Shown: positions 29,001-37,464, counted from the first letter of the stretch. The stretch: 64,000 bases of DNA from Lentzea aerocolonigenes (GCF_000974445.1 NZ_BBOJ01000014.1:186001-250000), one strand, 5' to 3'. The notes: generated from the sequence alone by a model not told the origin. Numbers and translations: made by a program.

Positions 29001-32000
29001 CGCGTCCACTTCGACGTTCGACGCGTACGGCCGTCCGAAGAAGATCACGGACGCGACCGGCCAGCAGACAACCACCGCGTACACGCCTGAATACGGCCCG
29101 TTGAAGCAGGTCACCAGCACCAACGCCTTGGGCCACGTGTCGACCGGGTACTTCGAGCCGGCATGGGGTCTCTCGACCGCATCGGTGGATGCGAACGGGC
29201 GACGTGCGGATCTGGCGTACGACGCGCTGGGCCGAATGGTGTCGGCGTGGACGCCGGGACATCCGAAGGCGACCAGCAAACCCGACGCGGTGTTCGAGTA
29301 CGCGTACAACACGAACGCACCGAGCGTCGTCACAGCGAAGCGGTTGCAGGACGACGAGAAGACCTATCTGGTCTCCTACACCCTCTACGACGGTCTGTTC
29401 CGTGAGCGACAGACTCAGTCGCAGTCCCCTGCCGGAGGGTGGCTGATCTCCGACACGTTCTACGACTCACGCGGCCTGCCGTACAAGACGAACGGTGCTT
29501 ACTGGAACAACCAGGTTCCCGGTGCGGCGCTGGCTGGTGTCTACGACAACCAGGTGCCGAACCAAACCGTCACCGAGTACGACGGGATGGAGCGTCCGAC
29601 GGCGTCGATCTATCGCAAGTACGCGGTGGAGCAGTGGCGCACCACCACGTCCTACGGTGGTGACCGCGTCCACACCATCCCGCCTCAGGGCGCGACCGTG
29701 ACAACGGTGATCAACGACGCGCAGGGCCGCACGACCGAGAAGCGCCAGTACACGGCAGGTCTGGGCACGGCGTTCGATGCGACGAAGTACACCTACACCC
29801 CTGCAGGGCAACTGGCGTCGGTGACCGATCCGATGGGTAACGCCTGGCGCTACAGCTACGACCTGCGTGGACGCAAGGTCGCGTCGGATGACCCGGACAC
29901 CGGCCACTCCGAGACGGAGTACGACGCAGCCGGCCGAGTCCTTTCCACAAAGGACAGCCGCGGCCGCAAGGTCTCGTACACGTACGACGCGTTGAGCCGC
30001 AAGACGGCCTCGTTCGACGGAACCACCAAGCTCGCGGAATGGGAGTACGACACCGCAGTTGGAACCAATGGTGCTCTGAACGGCCGTGGCATGTTGACGT
30101 TGTCTCGCAGGTGGGCCAACGGACAGGCGTACACCCGCAAGATCCTCGGCTACGACTCGGCGGGCCGACCGACCGGGGAAAAGATCATCATACCGGCAGC
30201 GTCGGAGGGCGCACTCGGCAACAGCTATGAAACCCGGCCCAGGTACACCAGCACCGGAAAGATCGAGTCGCTGGCCTACGTGGACGTCAACTCGGGCGGC
30301 AAGACCGTCGTGCCAGGCGAGACGGTGGTGTCGACCTACAACAGCTTCGGACTGCCGGAAACCACCACCAGCAGCGAAGGGCACTACGTCACCGGCACGA
30401 GCTACTCAGCGCTCGGCGAGGTGCTGCAGGAGACCTACGACAGCACGGACAGCCCGAACAACCTCTGGCTGACCAACTACTACGAGGAAGGCACCCGCAG
30501 GCTCGAGCGCACGATCGCAGACCGGGAGACGTCCACGTCGTACCGGATCGCGGACCGCAACTACAGCTACGACGCGTCCGGCAACATCAACCGAATCGCT
30601 GACACGCCTGTAGGCGGTCCGTCGGACATCCAGTGTTTCGCCTACGACTACCTGCGTCGAATGACGTCAGCGTGGACTCCTGGTTCTGGAGACTGTTCCG
30701 CAGCCAAGTCGACCTCCGCCCTGGGCGGTGCGGCGCCGTACTGGTTGTCGTGGACGTTCGACAAGACCGGCAACCGCCTGACGCAGACTTCGCACGCCAC
30801 GACAGGCGACACGGTGAACACCTTTACCTATCCCGCATCGGGCGCGGCCCAGCCGCACACGGTGACGAAGGTCGACACGGCTGGTCCCAACGGCACGTCA
30901 CAGGACACCTTTGGCTACGACGCGGCCGGCAACACGACGTCGCGCAAGATCTCTGGCGACACGCAAACGCTGGAGTACGACGTCGAAGGCCGCGTGTCGA
31001 AGGTGAAGAACGCCGACGGCAAGGAGTCGACGTACCTCTACGACGCGGACGGCAACCGGCTCATCGCCCGCGAGCCGTCGGCGAAGACGCTGTACGTGTT
31101 CGGCCAGGAGATCCGTCTGGAGACCGGCACGTCGACGCCGTCGTGGACTCGGTACTACAGCCACAACGGACACGTCGTTGCTCAGCGGAACTCGATCTCG
31201 GGCTTGAAGTGGCTGCTGGCTGATCACCAGGGCACGGAGATCGCTGCGGTGACTGCTGGGAATTTGGCGGTGGCTTCTCGACGTCAGACTCCGTTCGGTG
31301 AGTCGCGTGGCAGTGCTGCAGCTCCGTGGAGCTCGCGTGGGTTTGTTGGTGGTACGCGGGAGGAGTCGGGTCTGACGCGTGTGGGTGCGCGTTTGTACGA
31401 CTCGTCTGCTGGGCGGTTCTTGTCGGCGGATCCGATTATCGACAACAACGATCCGCAGCAGCTGAATGGTTATGCGTACAGCAACAACAGTCCGGTGACG
31501 TATTCGGATCCGACTGGGTTGTATTCCAACTGTGGTCCGGATGGCATCAGGTGCGGATATAATCCGGCGCCTTACAGTGATAAAGAGGGAAGTCAGTATC
31601 AGCACAACGAGGGTATGAACCCTGGGAACAAGCTGGCTCGGGTGTTTCAGCAGCAGCAGGCGGCGCAGGTCAGTGCGATGGCTGCGGAGGGTATCAGTAA
31701 GGCTGAGTATGAGGAGGCGTTGAAGAACGCCCACAGGTCGAAGTGGGACGTGATCAAGGAAGTTGCTTGGGAGATGTTGAAGGACATCTCCGGGTGGAAC
31801 GATATTGTGGATTGTTTCACCAAGGGTGATATCTGGGCCTGTGGTGGGCTGGTGATGAATCTGGTGCCGTGGGGCAAGGTCGGCAAGGTTCTGGAGGCCG
31901 GCTACAAGGCTGTGAAGGCTGTTGCCTCGATGGCGAAGGTGATCGAGAAGGCCCAGGGTCTGTTGCGGCGGGTGGAGAAGATCGCCGCGCGGGCGCAGGA

Positions 32001-32811
32001 GATCGCCGTGGACGCGCTGCGCAAGCTGGGTGGCAAGTCGGACAGTGCTGGTGGGTCGTGTCTGCTGCACAGTTTTGTGGCTGGCACGTTGGTGTTGATG
32101 GCCGACGGGTCGTCCAAGCCGATCGATGAGATACGGGTCGGAGACAAGGTCAAGGCCACTGATCCGGCTTCGGGTGAGACGTCGGATCGGGAAGTTGTCG
32201 GCACGATCGTGCACACCGACGAGGGTGACATGACCCGCGTGACGGTGGACGGCGGCACGGTGGATGCGACGTCGTGGCACCCGGTGTGGGTGGAGGAACG
32301 GGGCGACTTCGCCAAGATCGGCACCCTCGAACCCGGCGAACACCTGCGATCGGTTGATGGATCGCTTGTCGTTGTTTCGGCGGTTGAGCGCTACGAGCGG
32401 CTGCAGCCCGTCTACGACCTGACCATTGATAAGGCCCACACGTACCACGTTGTGGTGGCTGACAAGCCGATCTTGGTCCACAACTGCGGTGAAGAATCTG
32501 ATGATCTGTTCCGTGGCGTGTGGCCCGAACACCCTGACTACGAGGACGCTCTGAAGGGTGACGTGGTGCCCACAGGTTGGGGCAAGGACGGGGCTAAACT
32601 GACACCCGACGAGCACAATGCAGGAATGTTGGGGCTGAGTGACCACACGTCCTGGACGACAAGCCCTGAACTGGCGGCCCGGAGGGCTCGAGGAGGTGTG
32701 GTTTTGCGAGTTTCTCGAGCGGACTATCCAACCGTTGAGTCGCCGGACTATTTCAACGAGGCGGAGGTCCTGATTTATGGGCCAGTCCGTGGTGCGGAGC
32801 GGGTGCAATGA
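26086..32811 (+). CDS. Rhs/YD-repeat polymorphic toxin with Hint domain and predicted ADP-ribosyltransferase tip
   Basis: 2241 aa, GTG start. Signal peptide (about 1-25), a low-complexity region, an SpvB-like beta domain (about 255-420), YD/RHS repeats (about 950-1760) and the RHS-associated core ending D1808-P-T-G1811. A variable helical segment follows, then a Hint autoprotease from C1992 to VHN2133. The released tip (about 108 aa) shows R2143 in LFRG, a T-T-S2193 motif and E2225-x-E2227, the R-S-E pattern of ADP-ribosyltransferase toxins such as the EF-Tu-modifying TreTu group. Codon use from about 31260 is visibly less GC-rich than upstream, as expected for an exchanged tip. Toxin class is inferred from motifs only. 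Confidence 0.88.
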   Translation: MRSRKLTSACVVLSLLLASGHDALAAGPNQYSWKLPELQMDKSVETTSPPAVRAKPQDQAAKAAVTKPDPVSWPAESQTEVEVSAAAAKVGPVSLQSKESTAARSVKPAKVGVTVKGQDVAKKLGLNGVVLTVADAGGASSSPVRVDVDYRSFASAFGGDYASRLQMVSLPACALSTPDKVECRRATPVPGAQNDSKAGKVSADVTPAASASSTSAQRAATSPMVLAVAAAPSSSNGSYTATSLAPAGSWNAGGSSGDYTYGYPVRLPPAIGGKAPSVSLGYSSQSLDGRTSSTNNQASIVGDGWDVTPGGFIERQYKPCGLDLGGNNGQTKTGDQCWATDNATISLVGVSGQLVKAQEDQNVSVWRAKNDDGARIERFKGAANGDDDGEYWKVTTTDGTQYFLGQNRLPGWSDNKPETQSVFTQPVYGNHDNEPCKKATFDASWCKQAYRWNLDYSIDPHGNVTTYYYQQETNHYGRNQDPAKGTPYVRGGHLTRIEYGLRSDNFYGPAGARVLFDTAERCLPNGAITCDAGQLNSSTAASWPDVPADQICNAGEQCTNRLTPTFFTRKRLTKITAQVGNGSGGFSDVDSWLLTQDFPATGDGTSPAMNLKSIVHTGHVGGTIPLPATTFDRKAMANRVDSGRDNLSPITRYRITGINGEAGARTEITYSERDCVPGSRMPSAPESNTLRCYPTWWTPDGALTPILDYFHKYVVTDITDDDRTGASSLVKTHYDYVGDPAWHFDENEFAEANRRTWSQWRGYGTVRTVKGDPAGKQSVAETVYMRGMDGATVSTSEGEPIADVDRLQGFVRETRQYNDGALVAASVNDPWVSEATATGADGKQAKLSNVLEVRGRTLLESGEWRRTKVKKSYDSVGIVTQVEDHGDLKVTGDESCARTTFARNDAAWMLSYASQVETVKGLCDVQASASTILTSARSSYDGQEWGVPPTKGDITQAVALDKWDGSGQKWVTASTSTFDAYGRPKKITDATGQQTTTAYTPEYGPLKQVTSTNALGHVSTGYFEPAWGLSTASVDANGRRADLAYDALGRMVSAWTPGHPKATSKPDAVFEYAYNTNAPSVVTAKRLQDDEKTYLVSYTLYDGLFRERQTQSQSPAGGWLISDTFYDSRGLPYKTNGAYWNNQVPGAALAGVYDNQVPNQTVTEYDGMERPTASIYRKYAVEQWRTTTSYGGDRVHTIPPQGATVTTVINDAQGRTTEKRQYTAGLGTAFDATKYTYTPAGQLASVTDPMGNAWRYSYDLRGRKVASDDPDTGHSETEYDAAGRVLSTKDSRGRKVSYTYDALSRKTASFDGTTKLAEWEYDTAVGTNGALNGRGMLTLSRRWANGQAYTRKILGYDSAGRPTGEKIIIPAASEGALGNSYETRPRYTSTGKIESLAYVDVNSGGKTVVPGETVVSTYNSFGLPETTTSSEGHYVTGTSYSALGEVLQETYDSTDSPNNLWLTNYYEEGTRRLERTIADRETSTSYRIADRNYSYDASGNINRIADTPVGGPSDIQCFAYDYLRRMTSAWTPGSGDCSAAKSTSALGGAAPYWLSWTFDKTGNRLTQTSHATTGDTVNTFTYPASGAAQPHTVTKVDTAGPNGTSQDTFGYDAAGNTTSRKISGDTQTLEYDVEGRVSKVKNADGKESTYLYDADGNRLIAREPSAKTLYVFGQEIRLETGTSTPSWTRYYSHNGHVVAQRNSISGLKWLLADHQGTEIAAVTAGNLAVASRRQTPFGESRGSAAAPWSSRGFVGGTREESGLTRVGARLYDSSAGRFLSADPIIDNNDPQQLNGYAYSNNSPVTYSDPTGLYSNCGPDGIRCGYNPAPYSDKEGSQYQHNEGMNPGNKLARVFQQQQAAQVSAMAAEGISKAEYEEALKNAHRSKWDVIKEVAWEMLKDISGWNDIVDCFTKGDIWACGGLVMNLVPWGKVGKVLEAGYKAVKAVASMAKVIEKAQGLLRRVEKIAARAQEIAVDALRKLGGKSDSAGGSCLLHSFVAGTLVLMADGSSKPIDEIRVGDKVKATDPASGETSDREVVGTIVHTDEGDMTRVTVDGGTVDATSWHPVWVEERGDFAKIGTLEPGEHLRSVDGSLVVVSAVERYERLQPVYDLTIDKAHTYHVVVADKPILVHNCGEESDDLFRGVWPEHPDYEDALKGDVVPTGWGKDGAKLTPDEHNAGMLGLSDHTSWTTSPELAARRARGGVVLRVSRADYPTVESPDYFNEAEVLIYGPVRGAERVQ

Positions 32812-33197
32812 GTACACATGTTGAGGTTCCTGGCGAGCTGCTCCAGAGCAGGCTACGTGAGTACTTGACGGCCGCAGGGCAAACTGTGAGCGATCGGTGG
32901 GCCGCACTGGCCGACGAGGAATGGCCGGATGTCTTTTCTGGCAACGTCGCCGAAAAGGCTTACTGGGTCGACCTTTATCGTCGCAGGCAGGAGGATGCTT
33001 CTGCGCTCGGATCTGGATTGGCGGATGTCCTCGCGAAGGTGGTTCGTGAATTATCTGATTTCAATGGTGATCGCATTGTTCTTGTTCTGGTGAGCCTGCA
33101 AAACTGCTCATACTTCGTCTGGTTGAGTCCAGACTTTTCGCGTGCGGTCTCATGCTTTCGTGCGAAAGACAAGCGAAAGTTGGAAGGTTCGGGCTGA
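32808..33197 (+). CDS. Putative cognate immunity protein of the Rhs toxin
   Basis: A 129-aa small soluble protein with no recognised family. Its ATG overlaps the Rhs stop (ATGA), the usual arrangement for a polymorphic toxin and its immunity gene. The protein is mixed helical and slightly acidic in its first half (ADEEWPDVF) and ends in a basic segment. Base composition is lower in GC than the flanks and it contains a rare TTA leucine codon at 33051-33053, consistent with recent acquisition together with the toxin tip. Immunity function is inferred from position, not from sequence. Confidence 0.72.
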   Translation: MSTHVEVPGELLQSRLREYLTAAGQTVSDRWAALADEEWPDVFSGNVAEKAYWVDLYRRRQEDASALGSGLADVLAKVVRELSDFNGDRIVLVLVSLQNCSYFVWLSPDFSRAVSCFRAKDKRKLEGSG

Positions 33198-33236
33198 CTG
33201 TCTGGTCAACCGCAGCGGTTGCTGTAACTGCAATGC

Positions 33237-33265
33237 GTGCGGCCCAGCCGATGGCAGGGCCGCAC
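33237..33265 (+). terminator. Rho-independent-type terminator after the toxin/immunity genes
   Basis: GTGCGGCCC (33237-33245), 11-nt loop, GGGCCGCAC (33257-33265), followed by CTTTC. It lies 39 bp after the immunity stop codon and closes the LamG-Rhs-immunity unit. Confidence 0.8.
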
Positions 33266-33566
33266 CTTTCACAGTGGGCGTGGGTTGCTCTGAAACAGAG
33301 GGTCTCGATGACCGACTTTCAGTGCATCAACAGCGCTCGATCTGGAAAAATGACGTCGCTGTGGAGCTTTCCGCGTGGCCATGACCTGCGCGAAGGCCGT
33401 GTCCGTGGCGCGTCGACTCCATCAGGTAGCGGCAACTCTCGAAAGACGGGGTTCTGCGGCCCAGCCGCTGGCAGAGATGTCGCGAGCATCGGCGGGCAGG
33501 AGGTCGAGCATTCGATGGTCTGAAAATCGCGAGGCGCGAGGCGGCCGTCCTTGGCATGGTGCAGGT
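33266..33566. other. About 300-bp stretch without a supported gene; degenerate terminator copy
   Basis: No frame here has a convincing start or family match; frames entering from the flanks continue by chance. At 33456-33474 it carries GCGGCCCAGCCGCTGGCAG, differing by one base from 33239-33257 within the preceding terminator. This suggests that the 3' end of a toxin/immunity cassette was duplicated and then decayed. The promoter of the downstream GNAT genes should lie near its right end. Confidence 0.5.
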
Positions 33567-34124
33567 GTGCGACCTGACTACCCGCTGAAAACGGACCGCC
33601 TCGTCCTGCGCCCGTTCGAGGAACACGACCTCGACGACCTGCACGCCTACCGGTCCGATCCCGAGGTCTGCCGCTACCTCTACACCCACTGCGCCACCCT
33701 CGAGGACTCCGCCGACCGCCTCACCAAGACCCTGACGATGAGCGAGCTGACCGAAGAGGGGCAGTGGCTCGTGCTCGCGGCCTATCTGCCGGAGGCGGGC
33801 AGGGTCATCGGTGACGTCGTCCTCAAGTGGATCAGTGAGAAGCACCGTCAGGGCGAGATCGGGTACGTCTTCAACCCGGAGTTCCAGGGCCGCGGGCTCG
33901 CGCGGGAGGCCGCCGAGGAGATGCTGCGGATCGGGTTCGAGGACATGAAGCTCCACCGCATCGAGGCCCAGTGCGACCCGCGCAACGAGCCGTCGTGGGG
34001 GTTGATGGAACGCCTCGGCATGCGCAGGGAGGCGCACTTCCGGCAGAACGAGGTCTTCAAGGGCGAGTGGGGCGACCTATATATCTACGCGATGCTCGAC
34101 GAGGAGTACGCGCGTGCGTCCTGA
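33567..34124 (+). CDS. GNAT-family N-acetyltransferase, RimJ-like, copy 1
   Basis: 185 aa from GTG 33567; the frame is open to 33375 but the added residues have no family character. The GNAT fold is clear: TDRLVLRPFEEHD at the N-terminus, EIGYVFNPEFQGRGLAREA (acetyl-CoA-binding motif A) and RNEPSWGLMERLGMRREA. It belongs to the RimJ/RimL-like group that acetylates protein N-termini, amino acids or antibiotics; substrate unknown. It is followed by a paralogue that overlaps it by 11 bp. Confidence 0.9.
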   Translation: MRPDYPLKTDRLVLRPFEEHDLDDLHAYRSDPEVCRYLYTHCATLEDSADRLTKTLTMSELTEEGQWLVLAAYLPEAGRVIGDVVLKWISEKHRQGEIGYVFNPEFQGRGLAREAAEEMLRIGFEDMKLHRIEAQCDPRNEPSWGLMERLGMRREAHFRQNEVFKGEWGDLYIYAMLDEEYARAS

Positions 34125-34665
34125 CTACCCGATCAAGACCGCGCGGCTGGTTCTGCGGCCGTTCGAGATGAGCGACCTCGACGACGTCTTCGCGTACCGG
34201 CGGCTCGAAGAGGTCAACCGCTACCTCTACAGCGAGCCGTACACGCGTGCCGAGGCCGCGGAGAACCTCGCGAAGTGGACCGCGCAGGACGAGATCATCG
34301 AGGACGGGCAGTCGCTGGCGCTCGCGGTGACCCTCGAAGGGCAGGTCATCGGTGAGGCCGACGTCAAGTTGCTGAGCGCCGACCACCGGCAGGGCGAGGT
34401 CGGCTACATCTTCAACCCCGCGTTCCACGGACAGGGCTACGCGAGCGAGGCCGCGCGAACCATGCTCGGACTCGGCTTCGAGGAGCTCGGGCTGCACCGG
34501 GTCCAGGCCGAGTGTGACGTGCGCAACGAGCCGTCGTGGCGGGTCATGGAACGCCTGGGTATGCGCCGGGAGGCCCACTTCAGGCACAAGGAGATCTTCA
34601 AGGGCGAGTGGGGCGACAGTTTCGTCTACGCCATGCTTGCCGCGGAGTACCGGACGCTGAAGTAG
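34114..34665 (+). CDS. GNAT-family N-acetyltransferase, RimJ-like, copy 2
   Basis: 183 aa, GTG start within the last codons of the preceding gene. TARLVLRPFEMSD, GEVGYIFNPAFHGQGYASEA and RNEPSWRVMERLGMRREA line up with copy 1 along the whole chain, so the two are tandem duplicates. Acetyl-CoA-dependent transferase of unknown substrate. It precedes ppx/gppA by 8 bp, so all three may be co-transcribed. Confidence 0.9.
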   Translation: MRPDYPIKTARLVLRPFEMSDLDDVFAYRRLEEVNRYLYSEPYTRAEAAENLAKWTAQDEIIEDGQSLALAVTLEGQVIGEADVKLLSADHRQGEVGYIFNPAFHGQGYASEAARTMLGLGFEELGLHRVQAECDVRNEPSWRVMERLGMRREAHFRHKEIFKGEWGDSFVYAMLAAEYRTLK

Positions 34666-34673
34666 GGGTGATC

Positions 34674-35615
34674 ATGTCGCGGGTTGCGGCCATCGACTGC
34701 GGGACCAACTCGATCCGACTGCTCGTCGCGGACGCGACGTTGCGCGACGACGGCACCGCGTGGCTGCGGGACGTGCACCGCGAGATGAAGATCGTTCGCC
34801 TTGGGCAGGGCGTGGACGCGACCGGGCGGTTGCACCCCGACGCGATCCAGCGCACCAAGGAAGCGCTCGAAGACTACTTGCGCACGATGCAGCGCAAGGG
34901 CGTCGAGCGCGCGCGGATGGTCGCGACGAGCGCCACGCGGGACGCGAGCAACCGCGACGACTTCTTCGGCATGACCGAGGAGGTCCTCGGCGCGCCCGCC
35001 GAGGTGATCACCGGGGACGAGGAGGCGGGGCTGTCGTACCTCGGCGCGGTGGCCGATCTTGACCCGGAAGAGGGACCCTTCCTCGTCACCGATCTGGGTG
35101 GAGGTTCGACCGAGTTCGTCCTCGGCACCGGCACGGAGGTCGAGGCCGCGAGGTCGATGGACATCGGTTGCGTGCGGCTCACCGAGCGGTTCATCCACTC
35201 CGATCCGCCGAAGAAGGACGAAATCGCCGCGGCGGAAGCGTTTGCGCGTGAAGCGATCAAAGAAGCCTTCTCCGTGGTGCCCGTGGAGAAGGCGAAGACG
35301 TGGATTGGCGTCGCCGGCACCGTCACGACATTGTCAGCCCTGGTCCAGGGGTTGGAGGTGTACAACAGCGACGTTATTCACCTCAGCAGGATCACACTTG
35401 ACAATGTTCGTGAAATCACCGACCGTATCCTCTCCATGACGCATGATGAGCGTGCCTCGCTCGGGCCCATGCACCCCGGTCGAGTGGACGTGATCTGCGG
35501 TGGAGCGCTGGTCCTGCGTGCGATTGCCGACGAACTGGAGAATCGCGCGGGTATTCGCACGCTCGTGTGCAGCGAGCACGACATCCTCGACGGCATCGCG
35601 TTTTCCCTGGTCTAG
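34674..35615 (+). CDS. Ppx/GppA-family exopolyphosphatase
   Basis: 313-aa member of the ASKHA ATPase-fold family that hydrolyses polyphosphate or pppGpp. AIDCGTNSIRLLVAD is the phosphate-1 motif, TSATRDASNRDDF and GDEEAGLSYLGA belong to the catalytic core, and DLGGGSTEFVLG is phosphate-2. It matches the short actinobacterial form (as Rv1026) that lacks the C-terminal HD domain. ATG 34674 follows AGGGGTGAT. In related genomes it directly follows the DUF501 gene, so its position here marks the far edge of an insertion. Confidence 0.94.
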   Translation: MSRVAAIDCGTNSIRLLVADATLRDDGTAWLRDVHREMKIVRLGQGVDATGRLHPDAIQRTKEALEDYLRTMQRKGVERARMVATSATRDASNRDDFFGMTEEVLGAPAEVITGDEEAGLSYLGAVADLDPEEGPFLVTDLGGGSTEFVLGTGTEVEAARSMDIGCVRLTERFIHSDPPKKDEIAAAEAFAREAIKEAFSVVPVEKAKTWIGVAGTVTTLSALVQGLEVYNSDVIHLSRITLDNVREITDRILSMTHDERASLGPMHPGRVDVICGGALVLRAIADELENRAGIRTLVCSEHDILDGIAFSLV

Positions 35616-35713
35616 AGCCGAATTAAGGTCGACTTGAGGTGATCGTGACGAGTTTGTGACCGCTTTCGATGCGCGTAGTCCTGGACACCCCGGTTAACGT
35701 CCTCTCACGTTTT

Positions 35714-35734
35714 GGGAGGTGGACGAGACCTCCC
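35714..35734 (+). promoter_or_regulatory. Hairpin in the leader of the ABC transporter operon
   Basis: GGGAGGT (35714-35720) and ACCTCCC (35728-35734) with a 7-nt loop, about 58 bp before the substrate-binding protein ATG. It can be a ppx terminator or a 5'-leader structure; a short GC-rich segment without T-run follows. Confidence 0.4.
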
Positions 35735-35791
35735 GGGGAGGCGTGCGTGCGCAATAACTGCGCCGACGCCGGGGAAAGGCGGGAGAGACTG

Positions 35792-37420
35792 ATGTCGCGA
35801 TCACGGGTTGCGTGGGTGGCTCTGCCAGTCGCGCTGGCCATGACGCTCAGCGCATGCGGCGGCGGTGGGGGCGGATCCACCTCCGCGGGCAAGGAAGACG
35901 CGGACGGAACGGTGTCGATTTACGGCACCGAACCGAAGAGCACGCTCTTCCCGGCCAACACGACCGAGGCCGGCGGCGGCAAGATCACCGACGCTCTGTT
36001 CACGCGTCTGGTCGGCTACAAGGCCGAGGACGGCGCCACGTACAACCTGGCCGCCGACTCGATCGAGTCGACCGACGCCAAGGTCTACAAGATCAAGCTG
36101 AAGCCGGGCCAGAAGTTCCACGACGGCACCGACGTCGACGCGCAGAGCTTCGTCGACGCCTGGAACTTCGCCGCGTACGCGCCGAACGCGCAGCAGGCCG
36201 GTTCGTTCATGGCCCCCATCGAGGGCTACAAGGACGTCCACCCCGCTGACGAGAACGCGAAGCCGGCCAAGGACAAGATGTCCGGTCTCAAGGTCGTCAG
36301 CCCCACCGAGCTCGAGGTCACGCTCAGCGCGCCGAACTCGGTCTTCCCGATCATGCTCGGCTACCAGCCGTTCTCGCCGCTGCCGAAGGCGTTCTTCGCC
36401 GACCAGAAGGCGTACGAGGCCAAGCCGATCGGCAACGGCCCGATGAAGTTCGTCTCCCGCACGCCGAACGCGCTCATCAAGCTCGAGCGCTTCGACGACT
36501 ACAAGCTCGAGGACAAGGTCCACTTCAAGACCCTCGACGTGAAGATCTACTCCAGCCAGGAGACCGCGTACCAGGACCTGGTCGCGGGCAAGCTGGACTT
36601 CATGGAGGCCCTGCCGCCGTCGGCCAAGGTCGGCGAGAAGTACAAGGCGGACCTCGGTGACCAGGTCCTCAACGCGAACCTGCTGAGCCAGTCCGCGATC
36701 GCGCTGCCGTACTACATCCCGGCGTTCAAGGACAACGTGAAGCTCCGCCAGGCCGTCTCGATGGCCATCAACCGCGAGCAGATCACCAAGACCGTGCTGG
36801 CCGGCTCCTACGTGCCGTCCGACGGCTGGGTCTCGCCCGGCATCAAGGGCTACCGCAAGGGCGTCTGCGGCGAGTACTGCACGTACAACCCGGACAAGGC
36901 CAAGGCGCTCCTCAAGGAGTCCGGCTTCACCGGCAAGCTGACCATCCAGTCCAACCAGGACGGTGGCCGCAAGGAGCCGCTCGAGGCCGCGTGCAACAGC
37001 ATCAAGCAGGCCCTGGGTGTCGAGTGCGAGTTCGTCGGCGCCACCAACTTCGGTGCGTTCCGCCAGATCGTCGACGGCAAGCAGCTCACCGGCATGAGCC
37101 GTTCCGACTGGTCGGCCGACTACCCGTCGATCGAGAACTTCCTGAACCCGCTGTACCGCACCGGTGGTTCGTCGAACGACTCGAACTACTCGAACCCCGC
37201 GGTCGACGCGCTGCTGGAGAAGGCCGACGGCACGGCGAACCCGGACGAGGCCATCAAGATCTACCAGCAGGCCGAGGACCTCATCGCGAAGGACATGCCG
37301 TCCATCCCGGTGTGGAACGAGAAGGGCATCGGCGCTCGGTCGAAGAACCTCCTCGCCGCCAAGCTGACCTTCACCCGTGACGCCGAGCTCGCGGCGTTCC
37401 GCGTCAAGGCGAAGAGCTGA
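35792..37420 (+). CDS. Peptide/oligopeptide ABC transporter substrate-binding lipoprotein (SBP family 5)
   Basis: 542 aa from ATG 35792 behind GGGAGAGACTG; the frame upstream to 35669 would hide the signal. Lipoprotein signal with lipobox LSAC followed by a Gly/Ser linker. Body of a DppA/OppA-type binding protein: VYKIKLKPGQKFHDGTDVDAQ is the family signature near residue 115, and the C-terminal NEKGIGARSKNL is typical. It captures di- or oligopeptides (or other solutes) outside the membrane for the permease genes that follow. Confidence 0.95.
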   Translation: MSRSRVAWVALPVALAMTLSACGGGGGGSTSAGKEDADGTVSIYGTEPKSTLFPANTTEAGGGKITDALFTRLVGYKAEDGATYNLAADSIESTDAKVYKIKLKPGQKFHDGTDVDAQSFVDAWNFAAYAPNAQQAGSFMAPIEGYKDVHPADENAKPAKDKMSGLKVVSPTELEVTLSAPNSVFPIMLGYQPFSPLPKAFFADQKAYEAKPIGNGPMKFVSRTPNALIKLERFDDYKLEDKVHFKTLDVKIYSSQETAYQDLVAGKLDFMEALPPSAKVGEKYKADLGDQVLNANLLSQSAIALPYYIPAFKDNVKLRQAVSMAINREQITKTVLAGSYVPSDGWVSPGIKGYRKGVCGEYCTYNPDKAKALLKESGFTGKLTIQSNQDGGRKEPLEAACNSIKQALGVECEFVGATNFGAFRQIVDGKQLTGMSRSDWSADYPSIENFLNPLYRTGGSSNDSNYSNPAVDALLEKADGTANPDEAIKIYQQAEDLIAKDMPSIPVWNEKGIGARSKNLLAAKLTFTRDAELAAFRVKAKS

Positions 37421-37464
37421 CAGCCGACGAAGCGCACGTCAGATTCTGAGCAAGTGAGCAGCAA

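Noticed and set aside
26314-29262. 982-codon minus-strand open frame inside the Rhs gene
   Set aside because: Mirror of the repetitive Rhs coding sequence; composition (R, V, H rich) is that of an antisense frame, and the + strand has clear YD repeats.
33152-33523. 123-codon + strand frame after the immunity gene
   Set aside because: Starts inside the immunity gene out of frame, spans a terminator and has low-complexity, unconserved-looking sequence.
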